Origin: Paenochrobactrum pullorum
GTDB lineage: Bacteria; Pseudomonadota; Alphaproteobacteria; Rhizobiales; Rhizobiaceae
DNA: 64,000 nt
NCBI RefSeq assembly: GCF_041929845.1
Contig: NZ_JBHEEH010000010.1
Location: forward strand, 33,493 to 97,492
Reading direction: 5' to 3'
Shown: positions 26,902-36,093 of the stretch, in pieces
Layout: every line of letters starts with the position of its first letter
How positions within the stretch are numbered: position 1 is the first letter of the stretch
The notes under the pieces: model-generated
What the model saw: the letters and a program-made list of their open reading frames with translations, nothing else
Database searches by the model: none
Told to the model about the DNA's origin: nothing
Position numbers and translations under genes: made by a program

Positions 26902-27366
26902 TTATGCAATCCCTTTGTTCTTACGGTTCAGCGCGCCTACGTCCAAGACTTCAGGCTGCTGAGCTTCGTGCGGGTGGCTGGTGCCTGCATAAACACGCAG
27001 GTTCTTCATCTGACGACGACCGAGCGGGCCACGTGGAACCATACGTTCAACGGCCTTTTCGAATACGCGCTCAGGGAAGCGGCCTTCAAGAATCTGGCGA
27101 GCTGTACGCTCTTTGATTCCGCCCGGATGGCCGGTGTGCCAGTAGTATTTCTTGTCGGTATATTTCTTACCGGTGAATACAACCTTGTCAGCATTGATTA
27201 CGATGACATTGTCACCATCATCAACGTGTGGGGTGAAGGTTGGCTTGTTCTTACCGCGCAGAATGTTGGCGACGAGAGTGGCAAGACGACCAACGACGAG
27301 ACCTTCGGCGTCAATCAAAATCCACTTCTTCTCAACTTCGGCTGGCTTCTGAGAGAAAGTTGCCAT
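26902..27366 (-). CDS. rplM: 50S ribosomal protein L13
   Basis: This 154-residue protein starts MATFSQKPAEVEKKWILIDA. It carries the L13 signature GRLATLVANILRGKNKPTF, HTGHPGGIKERTARQ and VERMVPRGPLGRRQMKNLRVY. L13 is an early 50S assembly protein. The open frame extends upstream to 27537, but ATG 27366 fits the family start and has AAGGA 8 bp before it. It is the first gene of the rplM-rpsI operon. Confidence 0.97.
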   Translation of the reverse strand: MATFSQKPAEVEKKWILIDAEGLVVGRLATLVANILRGKNKPTFTPHVDDGDNVIVINADKVVFTGKKYTDKKYYWHTGHPGGIKERTARQILEGRFPERVFEKAVERMVPRGPLGRRQMKNLRVYAGTSHPHEAQQPEVLDVGALNRKNKGIA

Positions 27367-27600
27367 AAAAGTTTTCCTTGGATAATCCTTCCTGCATGGA
27401 AGGCATTTTTTGTTGCTTGTATTATGAGCGTTCCGAATGGAGCATTCACAACATAAACAAATGCGCAAAGTTAACTTCACACATTCTGGGTGTCCCATAC
27501 ACAACTGTGCGACGCTCGTCAAGCGCGTTAAAATCAATGTATTATAAATTACTCAATAAAATCAGTCACTTAATTTTATGGTATTATAATACCTTATAAT

Positions 27601-28038
27601 TTATCGGTTTAGCGGCACTGAATATGTGGTGGTTGCATGAGCAATTAAAGCGTCATTACTGTCTGTGATGAAAATGTCCACAACAGCAAGGCGCTTGCCA
27701 AGTTTGAGTAATCTTGCCTCTGCCGTGAGTAATCCGGCCTCGGCTTTACGTAAAAAATTGATATTCAGATTTGTGGTCACAGCCAGTGCAACAGGGCCGA
27801 TATGAGCCAAAATCACAGCATAGGCACTGACATCCGCCAACATAAAAAGAGAAGGACCGGAAACCGTATTGCCAGGGCGCAAATGTTTGGCACCTGCATT
27901 AAGTGTCATGATAGCCGTGCCTTCTTTGATGGAAGACACATGATAATCGCGACCGGTTTCGTGCAATTGCGGAAACTCGCGGCTTAGAAAACCTTCCAAT
28001 TCTTCCACCGACATAACGGGTTTTAAATTTACCTGCAC
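27601..28038 (-). CDS. PaaI-family hotdog-fold thioesterase
   Basis: This 145-residue hotdog-fold protein has the PaaI pattern LRPGNTVSGPSLFMLADVSAYA (key residues G, S and D around the catalytic helix) and LAVTTNLNINFLRKA. Such enzymes hydrolyse acyl-CoA thioesters; the substrate is not evident. The start is set at GTG 28038, 9 bp after GAGGG; the frame is open to 28095 but that part is not conserved-looking. It is divergent from the CoA-binding gene, with 77 bp between starts. Confidence 0.85.
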   Translation of the reverse strand: MQVNLKPVMSVEELEGFLSREFPQLHETGRDYHVSSIKEGTAIMTLNAGAKHLRPGNTVSGPSLFMLADVSAYAVILAHIGPVALAVTTNLNINFLRKAEAGLLTAEARLLKLGKRLAVVDIFITDSNDALIAHATTTYSVPLNR

Positions 28039-28115
28039 AATTTTTTTCCCTCTTAAATTTGACGCAAAACATGTCATACTCATTAAACAAAGCAAACCTT
28101 ACTAAAGGGCTATTG

Positions 28116-28547
28116 ATGAGCACGTATTTGAATGACAGCGATGCGGAATTGCGCGAAATTTTGTCTGATGTGAAAACAATTGCGCTGCTTGGCGCATCCC
28201 CCAATGAGGACCGGCCGAGCTATCACGTGATGGAGTTTTTACTACAAAAAGGTTATCGCGTTTTGCCGGTTAATCCGGGGCAGGCAGGCAAGGAAATATT
28301 GGGGCAGACTGTTTATGCTACTTTGAGCGATATAACTGAACCTGTCGACATGGTTGATGTCTTCCGTGCATCCAATGCGGTTGCTGGTATTGTTGACGAA
28401 ATTCTGACTTTGAGAATACTGCCGAAAGTGCTGTGGACGCAGCTTGGTGTAGTTGATGAAAACGCAGGAAAACGCGCCCATAAAACAGGGCTCAAAGTGG
28501 TTATGAACCACTGTCCGGCGATAGAATATCCGCGACTAATTGGCTGA
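28116..28547 (+). CDS. CoA-binding domain protein (YccU-like)
   Basis: This 143-residue single-domain Rossmann protein has the CoA_binding signature ALLGASPNEDRPSYHVMEFLL (about residues 22-42; key G, A, S and RPS), RVLPVNPGQAGKEILG and VDMVDVFR. It ends MNHCPAIEYPRL, matching the YccU family, whose role is unknown. The start at 28116 has AAGGG 6 bp upstream, which decides it over the longer frame from 28059. It precedes metY, a neighbourhood I recall from Brucella relatives. Confidence 0.88.
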   Translation: MSTYLNDSDAELREILSDVKTIALLGASPNEDRPSYHVMEFLLQKGYRVLPVNPGQAGKEILGQTVYATLSDITEPVDMVDVFRASNAVAGIVDEILTLRILPKVLWTQLGVVDENAGKRAHKTGLKVVMNHCPAIEYPRLIG

Positions 28548-28577
28548 TTTTACGCATTTGAATGCTGATCTGGTTTT

Positions 28578-28709
28578 ATTTTCTTAAAATTACATTTCTT
28601 AAGAAAATATTTTGCGTAAAGGCAAGCTTTCTAGCATCGGATCATTTGCTTTTTTATGGTTTATCCATAAGTTCACTAGCAATAAAAACGGCATTGCGAA
28701 AATATTCGC
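28578..28709 (+). promoter_or_regulatory. Leader of metY with two hairpins
   Basis: ATTTTCTTAA (28578-28587) pairs perfectly with 28599-28608. GCGAA (28696-28700) pairs with TTCGC (28705-28709) just before the GGAGGG ribosome binding site. The first may end the CoA-binding gene transcript or act as an operator. I checked for a SAM-II riboswitch, common before met genes in this group, and did not find its consensus. Confidence 0.3.
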
Positions 28710-28724
28710 CTATGGAGGGATTTA

Positions 28725-30008
28725 ATGTCAAAGCGCGCACCTGCAATTGAAACACTGGCAATTCATGCCGGAGCGAAACCGGATCCGACCACAGGCGCAC
28801 GGGCAACGCCGATTTATCAGACCTCATCATTTGTATTTAATGATGCAGATCATGCAGCCTCATTGTTTGGCTTGCAGGCATTCGGCAATATTTACACCCG
28901 CATCACTAACCCAACCACTGCTGTTTTGGAAGAGCGCGTTGCAGCACTGGAAGGTGGTACCGCGGCTGTTGCGACCGCATCCGGCCATGCAGCCCAAATG
29001 CTGGTTTTCCACACCATCATGCAGCCGGGCGATAATTTCATTGCCGGTAACAAACTTTATGGCGGTTCGATTAACCAGTTCGGTCAATCTTTCAAATCCT
29101 TTGATTGGCAGGTGCGCTGGGCAGAGGCTACCGATCCGGCTTCTTTTGAGGCACAAATTGACGACCGCACCCGCGCGATTTTCGTTGAAAGCTTCGCGAA
29201 TCCGGGCGGTATTGTTGTTGATATTGCTGCGATTGCCGAAATTGCGCATAAGCATGGCCTGCCATTGATTGTTGATAATACGCTTGCCTCGCCTTATCTG
29301 CTGCGCCCGATCGAGCATGGTGCCGACATTGTTGTGCATTCATTGACAAAGTTCATCGGTGGTCATGGCAACTCCATGGGCGGTATTTTGGTTGATGGCG
29401 GCACGTTTGACTGGGCAAAATCCGGCAACTACCCGCTCTTAAGCGAACCACGTCCTGACTATGCCGGCATGGAACTGCACAAAACTTTCGGCAATATTTC
29501 CTTCGCTATTGCGGCGCGCGTTCTTGGTCTGCGTGATTTGGGGCCTGCTATTTCGCCATTCAATGCTTTCCAGATTCTGACTGGCGCAGAAACATTGCCA
29601 CTGCGTATGCAGCGCCATTGCGACAATGCGCTGACAGTAGCCACATGGCTGAAAGCGCATGATAAAGTCGCTTGGGTAAACTATGCTGGTCTGCCTGATG
29701 ATAAATATCATGCCTTGCAGCAGAAATATGCACCAAAGGGTGCAGGCGCTGTCTTCACCTTTGGTTTGAAGGGTGGTTATGACGAAGGTGTTAAGTTCGT
29801 CGGCAATCTCGAATTGTTCTCGCTGCTCGCTAATATCGGCGACACACGCTCACTGGTCATTCATCCGGCTTCCACCACACACCGTCAGCTAAACGACGAG
29901 CAAAAAGTGGCCGCAGGTGCAGGGCCGGAAGTTATCCGTCTCTCAATCGGTATTGAAGATGCCGATGATATTATTGCAGACTTGGAACAGGCTTTGGCGA
30001 ATATCTAA
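28725..30008 (+). CDS. metY: O-acetylhomoserine sulfhydrylase
   Basis: This 427-residue PLP enzyme of the Cys/Met metabolism family has the usual MetY length. Seen are TLAIHAGAKPDPTTGARATPIYQT at the N-terminus (shown by its key AIHAG and PIYQT), NIYTRITNPT, the PLP-lysine segment VHSLTKFIGGHGNSMGG (Lys near residue 211), and HPASTTHRQL near the C-terminus. It makes homocysteine (or methionine) from O-acetylhomoserine and sulfide, so this organism probably assimilates sulfide directly. A GGAGGG ribosome binding site precedes the ATG and a terminator follows. Confidence 0.94.
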   Translation: MSKRAPAIETLAIHAGAKPDPTTGARATPIYQTSSFVFNDADHAASLFGLQAFGNIYTRITNPTTAVLEERVAALEGGTAAVATASGHAAQMLVFHTIMQPGDNFIAGNKLYGGSINQFGQSFKSFDWQVRWAEATDPASFEAQIDDRTRAIFVESFANPGGIVVDIAAIAEIAHKHGLPLIVDNTLASPYLLRPIEHGADIVVHSLTKFIGGHGNSMGGILVDGGTFDWAKSGNYPLLSEPRPDYAGMELHKTFGNISFAIAARVLGLRDLGPAISPFNAFQILTGAETLPLRMQRHCDNALTVATWLKAHDKVAWVNYAGLPDDKYHALQQKYAPKGAGAVFTFGLKGGYDEGVKFVGNLELFSLLANIGDTRSLVIHPASTTHRQLNDEQKVAAGAGPEVIRLSIGIEDADDIIADLEQALANI

Positions 30009-30025
30009 ATTTTCCATACAAACAG

Positions 30026-30062
30026 AAAAGACCGCGCTTTTATCCAAAGTGCGGTCTTTTTT
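30026..30062. terminator. Terminator between metY and the DUF922 gene
   Basis: AAAAGACCGCGCTTT pairs with AAAGTGCGGTCTTTT (one G-T wobble) and is followed by T. It lies between converging genes and may act both ways. Confidence 0.88.
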
Positions 30063-30074
30063 ATGTGCTGAATT

Positions 30075-30692
30075 TTAAAGGCTGTCGGCCAATTGTTCCA
30101 AGCGATAGGTCAAAAGACGCTCAAAACGGTTTTCAAAATTAATTGTCTCAACACGATCAAAGCGCTGTTGTTCTTTATCGTGTTTCGCCATGATCTTTTC
30201 AGTCACGCGATTGATGTCGTCACGTAAATCAGCACAATCCTTGCGGCTGTAAAGTTTGGCGATCTGCTGCTCCATTTCACTGGCATGAGCGCGCGCAATC
30301 ACCAGATGGCTTTCTTCATGGCGTTTGATGTCGCTCGACAAAGTATCCCAAATCAGCGCCAATTCCAAAGGTGCGCGTTTGCGCTGCTTCCAGCGCGGCA
30401 AAAACACTTTGCCGTGGATATTGACGTAAACACCCGTGACTTTACAGGCTTTGCCATTCTCTTTGCCATAACGTACTTTGGCATCAAAACGGATTTCTGC
30501 AGCACCTGGATGATGCTGACCGGTAGATTTGAGAAAAGGCCCTTTATTGGAAAGTGCATAATCTAAATCTTCTGCCGTTTTTCCGCTAATATTATAATAT
30601 TTAATCTCGCGGAAAATAGAGGCAGACTGCGCCGGTAGCGCGGCCGAAAACAAAACGGAAGCTGCGATCAGAATTTTGAACTTTTTGATCAT
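30075..30692 (-). CDS. Secreted DUF922 protein, putative zinc protease
   Basis: This 205-residue protein has a clear signal peptide (MIKKFKILIAASVLFSAALPAQSA). DUF922 follows, with HEESH at residues 125-129, an HExxH zinc motif of the metallopeptidase type. Charged coiled sequence follows (about 130-190). DUF922 proteins are predicted secreted Zn-dependent proteases without an assigned substrate. It converges with metY across the shared terminator. Confidence 0.82.
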   Translation of the reverse strand: MIKKFKILIAASVLFSAALPAQSASIFREIKYYNISGKTAEDLDYALSNKGPFLKSTGQHHPGAAEIRFDAKVRYGKENGKACKVTGVYVNIHGKVFLPRWKQRKRAPLELALIWDTLSSDIKRHEESHLVIARAHASEMEQQIAKLYSRKDCADLRDDINRVTEKIMAKHDKEQQRFDRVETINFENRFERLLTYRLEQLADSL

Positions 30693-30899
30693 CCCAGCAA
30701 CCCTTTTAAAACGCGTGTGTTTATCATGATAATATTTTTTATTTCCATGTGCCTGACATAAAGAATTACTCGATTATATCAGCACACAAAATGTTCAAGT
30801 AAGTTATAACGCGATAGATTTGAGAATGCGTAGATAATAATCTGCTTTTATCACACTAACCGCAGTTATGATTAATGCATTGAGTTGGAGCACTCATAA

Positions 30900-31742
30900 A
30901 TGTTGAAACAATGGCAACTGGCACACGGAAAGACGTTGGAGCTTGGTGCTCAGGCCATCATCATGGGTATTTTAAATGTCACACCGGATTCTTTCTCGGA
31001 TGGAGGGCAACATCTGCAAGCGAATAGCGCTTTGCAAAAAGCTCGCCAGATGATTGAAGATGGCGCACGGATTATCGATGTGGGCGGTGAATCAACCAAG
31101 CCCAATGCTGAAGCGGTGGATGCCCTGACCGAGCAAAAACGTGTGCTGCCGATTATAAAAATGCTGGCAGAGCAGGGTGATTGCATCATTTCAGTTGATA
31201 CATATCGCGCAGAAACTGCAAAACGCGCAATTGAAGCAGGTGCCCATATTGTCAATGACGTCTGGGGTTTGCATCGTGAACCCGATATTGCCAATGTCGC
31301 CAAAGCGACGGGTGCAGGGCTTGTGCTGATGCATACCAGTCGCGAGCGTGAATGCGAAGCTGATCCGCTTGAGGATCAAGTAGTATTTTTTAAAAAATCG
31401 ATAGAGATCGCACATAAAGCAGGTATTGCAGATAACCAGATTGTGCTTGATCCGGGCTTTGGATTTACCCGTTCATTGGAGGAAGATGTTGAACTGCTTG
31501 CCCGTTTTAAAGAAATGGCGCAGTTTCCTTACCCTGTACTGGTGGGGACATCGCGCAAGCGTTTTATCGGCAAAATAAGCGGTATAACTGACCCGTTACA
31601 GCGTGATGTGGCCACAAGCGCCACATCTGTCACTTTACGTTTGGATGGTGCGGATATATTCCGTGTTCATAATGTATCAGTCAATGCGCAGGCTCTTGCA
31701 GTTGCGGATACCATTCTACAAAGCAAGGGCAGCATGCTTTAA
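30900..31742 (+). CDS. folP: Dihydropteroate synthase
   Basis: This 280-residue TIM-barrel enzyme joins p-aminobenzoate to 6-hydroxymethyl-dihydropterin pyrophosphate in folate synthesis and is the sulfonamide target. Motifs: IMGILNVTPDSFSDGG (about residues 21-36), RIIDVGGESTKPNA (about 56-69), NDVWG (about 118) and GTSRKRFIGKI (about 217). It opens a folP-folB-folK operon. Confidence 0.96.
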   Translation: MLKQWQLAHGKTLELGAQAIIMGILNVTPDSFSDGGQHLQANSALQKARQMIEDGARIIDVGGESTKPNAEAVDALTEQKRVLPIIKMLAEQGDCIISVDTYRAETAKRAIEAGAHIVNDVWGLHREPDIANVAKATGAGLVLMHTSRERECEADPLEDQVVFFKKSIEIAHKAGIADNQIVLDPGFGFTRSLEEDVELLARFKEMAQFPYPVLVGTSRKRFIGKISGITDPLQRDVATSATSVTLRLDGADIFRVHNVSVNAQALAVADTILQSKGSML

Positions 31743-31811
31743 GCAAAAAAGCCTTTAAAATACGATGATCATCAACAATGATAATCGTCTGACAGGCAAA
31801 AGAGAGTGAAA

Positions 31812-32171
31812 ATGTACACGATCCGGATGATGAACTGTGCTTTTTTTGCACGTCACGGCGTTTTTGATGAAGAAGAAAAGCTTGGTCAGCGCTTTTATGT
31901 CGATGCGGTTTTGACCGTCGATGCCGGCAACGCACTGGAAGAAGACAGTATTGAAGGGACCGTCCATTATGGCGTGGCATTTCAACTGATTGAGAAAATT
32001 GTCACCGGCAAGCGTCGTTATCTGATCGAAACTTTGGCACTTGATATTGCCAAAGCCTTGTCTGATCATTTCAAGCAGATCAAACGCGCGGAAATTACAG
32101 TGCGCAAACCGCATGCGCCAGTGGCGGGCGTTCTGGACTTTGTTGAAGTAGTGGTGGTTCACGAACAGTGA
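31812..32171 (+). CDS. folB: Dihydroneopterin aldolase
   Basis: This 119-residue protein of normal FolB length has CAFFARHGVFDEEEKLGQRF (key His-Gly and Glu) near residue 10, YGVAFQLIEKIV (about 57) and VRKPHAPVAGVLDFVEV (key Lys-Pro) at the C-terminus. It cleaves 7,8-dihydroneopterin to the hydroxymethyl-pterin used by FolK. The ATG at 31812 is chosen because AGAGAG precedes it by 5 bp; a GTG at 31806 overlaps that site. Its stop overlaps folK by 4 bp. Confidence 0.94.
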   Translation: MYTIRMMNCAFFARHGVFDEEEKLGQRFYVDAVLTVDAGNALEEDSIEGTVHYGVAFQLIEKIVTGKRRYLIETLALDIAKALSDHFKQIKRAEITVRKPHAPVAGVLDFVEVVVVHEQ

Positions 32172-32704
32172 GTGCAGATAATTTCAAATATAGCGCATGG
32201 TTAGGCTTGGGCGGCAATTTAGGCGATCCTGTCTCGTCAATGGCTCGTGCGCTTCATATGCTGGACAGGCGCGAGGACAGCAAAGTCAGTGCTGTCTCAA
32301 AACTCTACCGGACCCCCCCTTGGGGCAAAACCGACCAAAGTTGGTTTTACAATGCTTGCGCTCGGCTTGAAACCAACCTGCCGCCATTGCAATTGATTGA
32401 AACTTGTCTGTCCATTGAAGCAGATATGAAGCGCGAGCGGATTGAACGCTGGGGGCCGCGCACGCTCGATATTGATATTTTGGTAATGCAGGAAAAAAAT
32501 GCTGACTTTATCACACTTGATGAAGAGCTTTTGAACTTACCGCATCCACGCATGATGATGCGCGCATTTGTGCTTGTGCCACTGGCAGATATTGCGCCTT
32601 ATTTGGAAGTTGAGGGGCAAGTGATCGCACAGGCGGCTCAAGTCAGTGATGTGCAAGGTATCGAAATTGCCGACAGCAATGCGGACTGGTGGCGAAAAAT
32701 TTAA
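32168..32704 (+). CDS. folK: 2-amino-4-hydroxy-6-hydroxymethyldihydropteridine pyrophosphokinase
   Basis: This 178-residue HPPK has WLGLGGNLGDP near the N-terminus, the signature RWGPRTLDIDILVM (about residues 96-109), LPHPRMMMRAFVLVPLADIAP (about 122-142), and a typical C-terminus. It transfers pyrophosphate from ATP to the pterin that FolP then uses. The start is GTG, overlapping the folB stop (GTGA), so the two are translationally coupled. A terminator follows. Confidence 0.95.
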   Translation: MSADNFKYSAWLGLGGNLGDPVSSMARALHMLDRREDSKVSAVSKLYRTPPWGKTDQSWFYNACARLETNLPPLQLIETCLSIEADMKRERIERWGPRTLDIDILVMQEKNADFITLDEELLNLPHPRMMMRAFVLVPLADIAPYLEVEGQVIAQAAQVSDVQGIEIADSNADWWRKI

Positions 32705-32716
32705 ATGACCGACACT

Positions 32717-32755
32717 AAAAAAGCGGCTTCAGATAATAATCTGAAGTCGCTTTTT
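32717..32755. terminator. Terminator between folK and the next gene
   Basis: AAAAAGCGGCTTCAGAT pairs with ATCTGAAGTCGCTTTTT across an AATA loop (one G-T wobble), with A and T runs on the outside. It can serve both converging genes. Confidence 0.9.
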
Positions 32756-32774
32756 AAATCTCTATGACCGATTA

Positions 32775-33308
32775 CTAATTGCGGGCAATATTGCTTGGAA
32801 CACTGCCGCTTGTGCGTTTCAGGTTAAGGCCGATAACCGGAACCAGTTCTTTTTCAACACGAACTGAAACAGTTACATTCATTGTATTATTGTCGGCAAC
32901 GCGGGCGAGCATTGCACCATCAAGCTGCTTACGATTCAAGCCTAACACAATACGGTTGCCGCTGACATTACCGGAAACAACATCCAAACCTTTACCGGCA
33001 GCGCCATCATTGAAGGCGCCGGTATAGTTTTTACCCTCGCGTGAAATCACAGCTTTCATCGCTTGTGAGAAAACACCAACGCGACAAGAGCCATCCAATG
33101 TCATGCCTGAGGTGGTTTCCGGTGTTGTTCCGGCCAGATTGCAGACAAATTTGGTGCCTTTATATTTTCCGGCAACGATCTCACCAGAGCCGCTCCATTG
33201 ACCTTCGATTTGACGGAAAAACTGCTGATCATTATCAGCAGCCAAAGCCGAGACTGAAAATGTCGTGGCAGGCAACATAAAGAGGCAAGCAGCTAAACGA
33301 TTTTTCAT
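32775..33308 (-). CDS. Secreted hypothetical protein
   Basis: This 177-residue protein from ATG 33308 has a signal peptide (MKNRLAACLFMLPATTFSVSALAA) and a mature domain of beta-rich look with two Cys (KFVCNLAG and DGSCRVG) that could pair in the periplasm. The short segment QIEGQWSGSGEI resembles the start of lipocalin-like or secreted rhizobial domains, but I do not assign a family. The frame is open to 33347; the signal peptide decides the start. It is a single gene between the fol operon and the ycjXF pair. Confidence 0.75.
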   Translation of the reverse strand: MKNRLAACLFMLPATTFSVSALAADNDQQFFRQIEGQWSGSGEIVAGKYKGTKFVCNLAGTTPETTSGMTLDGSCRVGVFSQAMKAVISREGKNYTGAFNDGAAGKGLDVVSGNVSGNRIVLGLNRKQLDGAMLARVADNNTMNVTVSVRVEKELVPVIGLNLKRTSGSVPSNIARN

Positions 33309-33452
33309 CACAGTTTTGGTTCCAAATTTTATCAAAGGGGGAGGCAAAAGCCATAAAGTCAGCCTCTATTAGCAACTGCTTCGATAGACTGATAATCGCT
33401 TTTAATGGTTAATGCTTCGTTTGCATTGCTGTAAATGTCAACATATTCCCGT

Positions 33453-34529
33453 TTATTTTTCATTGTTTTTACGAATATTATTGAGCGAGGTCAGGTCGGT
33501 GACAAAATCACCAATTCCGGGGCGCTTTTCAGCCAGAAACGGAAATGGCCGCACAATATCCATCGCAGAAATGCCGATACGTGCCGTCATCAACCCGTTG
33601 ATGACACCTTCACCAAGTTTTGCGGAAAGGCGGGAGGCAAGCCCATGCCCGACCAGTTGCTGAATAACGCTGTCACCCATCGCAACAGTGCCGGTAACGG
33701 CCAAATGAGCAATTACATTACGGGTTAGTTTTAAAAAGCCAAGGCTGCCCGGGCGGCTACCATAAAGCTCTGACAGGCGACGAATAAGCCGCGCTGATTC
33801 AAACACCACATAGGCAATATCAACCAACGCACGAGGACTGACTGCAGTGACGATCGAAACGCGTTTGGCTGAATGCATGATCAATGATCGTGCTTGCGTA
33901 TCAAGTTGCTTCAACAGCTCCGTTTCGGCAAGCTTGATCAGATTGCGGCCGTCGATAATGTCGTCTTTGGTATCATCGAGCAATTTACGACCGCGCGCTG
34001 TTGCCGGAATGCTGGATGTAACAGATACAAGCTGTGAAACTGCGTGACGTGCAGCCTTGATATCATCTTTTTGTGCGGCCTCATGCGCTGCCACGCGCAA
34101 CGATGCAACAGAGGCAAGCCTGCGCAACGAGATCAGCTCTCGGGTGATTAAAATGACAAAGCTGACAAGAGCCACGATCGCAACGACAAGCGTTATCACG
34201 CCGAGCCAACTGGTGCGGTTGAACATGGCTTGGATCAGGTCTTCAACCCAAAGCCCGACGGCAAAAGAAAATAAAATTCCAAGGGCCGCAAAAAGCACCG
34301 AACGCAGAGATATCCGACTTTTCTTATATTCCGCTTCCGGTACATCCAGATTTTGAATGGCCGCCAATTCATCGGCATCCAGCTCAAAAATATCAACCGG
34401 CTCCGGAATGATTTGGCTTGGATCAGAGACTGCGCGTGGTTTGCGAATAGTTTGCTGCTGTTGTTCAGGCGCTTGCGCTGTTTTTTGCTCCGTGACTTGA
34501 AAAGAGCCGGGCTTGCGATTTTCACTCAT
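33453..34529 (-). CDS. ycjF: UPF0283 membrane protein (YcjF/TIGR01620 family)
   Basis: This 358-residue protein has a disordered Gln/Pro-rich N-terminus (about 1-70), two transmembrane helices (about 76-95 and 108-130) and a DUF697-type C-terminal region (ARIGISAMDIVRPFPFLAEKRPGIGDFV). The function of the family is unknown; in E. coli ycjF is paired with ycjX in the phage-shock regulon neighbourhood. It overlaps ycjX by 4 bp (ATGA), so the two are coupled. Confidence 0.9.
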   Translation of the reverse strand: MSENRKPGSFQVTEQKTAQAPEQQQQTIRKPRAVSDPSQIIPEPVDIFELDADELAAIQNLDVPEAEYKKSRISLRSVLFAALGILFSFAVGLWVEDLIQAMFNRTSWLGVITLVVAIVALVSFVILITRELISLRRLASVASLRVAAHEAAQKDDIKAARHAVSQLVSVTSSIPATARGRKLLDDTKDDIIDGRNLIKLAETELLKQLDTQARSLIMHSAKRVSIVTAVSPRALVDIAYVVFESARLIRRLSELYGSRPGSLGFLKLTRNVIAHLAVTGTVAMGDSVIQQLVGHGLASRLSAKLGEGVINGLMTARIGISAMDIVRPFPFLAEKRPGIGDFVTDLTSLNNIRKNNEK

Positions 34530-35989
34530 GAAAGGCGGTCTCCGATCAAAAACTGCAATGCACGGTCGAGCCGGATATGCGGCAAGGAGAGGGTGATACC
34601 GTCAGAGGTGCTTTCAATTTTAGGAGGACGGAAGCGGATAAAGCGCAGCGCATCATCTTGATGAAAAACTTCATTCTTTTCAAAAATTACATTAGGATTT
34701 TTTGGTAAGTCTCCAGGAAATATAGCAGTTTCTGTTTCACCATCGAAGATTTCGCCGTTAATTTTTTCACCCCTTAACGGAGTGCCGACAATGACAGGCA
34801 AAACATCTTTGCCTTGGGTGACTGTCGCTTCACGTGTTGCGCGTACTGCTGCCATCGCCAAAACATCAATATCTGCACCGGAAAAATCCGCGCGTTGCAT
34901 CGCACGTTCGACAAGGCGACGCACAATTGCTTCCAGACGATCATGGCTTTCATGATGCAAATGGTCTGCCTTGGTAGCAGCCACCAGAATGCGACCGATG
35001 CGGCGTTGAAACAATCCTGTCAGCAGGCTTGAGCCCCCCGGACGGAAGCAGGATAAAATATCGGTGAGGGCGCGCTCCAGATCGGCAACCACCGCTCCAC
35101 CGGAATTGAGTGCTTGCATCGCGTCGATCAGCACAATTTGGCGATCAAGGCGGGCAATATGTTCGCGGAAAAACGGCTTTACCACATGTGTTTTGTAAGA
35201 TTCGTAGCGCCGCTCCATCATCGATGCCAAAGAGCCGGAATTGAAATCCTCCTGCTTGAGATTGGCGAGTGGTGCAAATGTCAACGCTGGCGAACCATCC
35301 AGATCACCGGGCATGAGAAAGCGCCCGGGCGGCAGCGTGGAAAGTGCGCGTTCATCGGCTTTTCCGGCACGCAAATATTCTGTAAAGATGCGCGCCAGAT
35401 GTTGTGCTGTTATTTCATCCGCAGGTTTTGAAGGGTGCACTAAATTGGCTGCCTGCAACCATTGGTCGGCTAAATCGCGATGCGTAGCCTCTTGCGCCAA
35501 TTTAAAAGAATCAGCGCTGAATTCCTTATAGCTTTTGCCAAGCAAGGGCAGATCGAGGAGCCATTCCCCCGGATAATCGACAATATCGAGTGAGAGCTTG
35601 CCGGCAGACAGCATACGCCCCCATGACGAGGCCGACTGATAATCAATCGTAATGCGCAACTGCGAAATAGCACGGGTCGAATCCGGCCAGATACGTTCAT
35701 TGATAAGAGCTTGCAGATGCTCTTCATATTGAAAACGAGGAATTGCATCATCTGGTTGCGGCTCCAGATAGCAACGGCTGATACGCCCCGACTGATAGGC
35801 TTCAAACAGCGGCAAACGTCCGCCATGAATGAGATTATGAATGAGAGATGTAATAAAAACCGTTTTACCGGCACGGGACAGACCGGTTACTCCAAGCCGC
35901 AATGATGGTGATAACAGCGAACGCGACCGATCAGCCAGCGTATCAAAAGCAATCAGTGCCTCGTCGGTCAATGTGGTCATTTTTGCCAA
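34526..35989 (-). CDS. ycjX: YcjX-family P-loop GTPase-like protein
   Basis: This 487-residue protein has the P-loop GLSRAGKTVFITSLIHNL near residue 37, and the family motifs DYPGEWLLDLPLLGKSY (about 136-152) and VLIDAMQALNSGG (about 285-297). YcjX is a predicted nucleotide-binding stress protein of unknown mechanism. The start is the TTG at 35989, which has GAGG 7 bp upstream; the ATG at 35980 is the alternative. ycjF follows with a 4-bp overlap. Confidence 0.9.
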   Translation of the reverse strand: MAKMTTLTDEALIAFDTLADRSRSLLSPSLRLGVTGLSRAGKTVFITSLIHNLIHGGRLPLFEAYQSGRISRCYLEPQPDDAIPRFQYEEHLQALINERIWPDSTRAISQLRITIDYQSASSWGRMLSAGKLSLDIVDYPGEWLLDLPLLGKSYKEFSADSFKLAQEATHRDLADQWLQAANLVHPSKPADEITAQHLARIFTEYLRAGKADERALSTLPPGRFLMPGDLDGSPALTFAPLANLKQEDFNSGSLASMMERRYESYKTHVVKPFFREHIARLDRQIVLIDAMQALNSGGAVVADLERALTDILSCFRPGGSSLLTGLFQRRIGRILVAATKADHLHHESHDRLEAIVRRLVERAMQRADFSGADIDVLAMAAVRATREATVTQGKDVLPVIVGTPLRGEKINGEIFDGETETAIFPGDLPKNPNVIFEKNEVFHQDDALRFIRFRPPKIESTSDGITLSLPHIRLDRALQFLIGDRLS

Positions 35990-36093
35990 ATGTCAGCCTC
36001 ATCAATATCTGCAGTGACTTAAATATATGATGCCGCAACGAATTAGCAATCCGGCATGATGGCAAAAGCAATATGGGTAACAATCAGATTTTA

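Noticed and set aside
28548..28724. SAM-II riboswitch before metY
   Set aside because: The expected conserved pseudoknot sequences are not present; only generic hairpins are seen.
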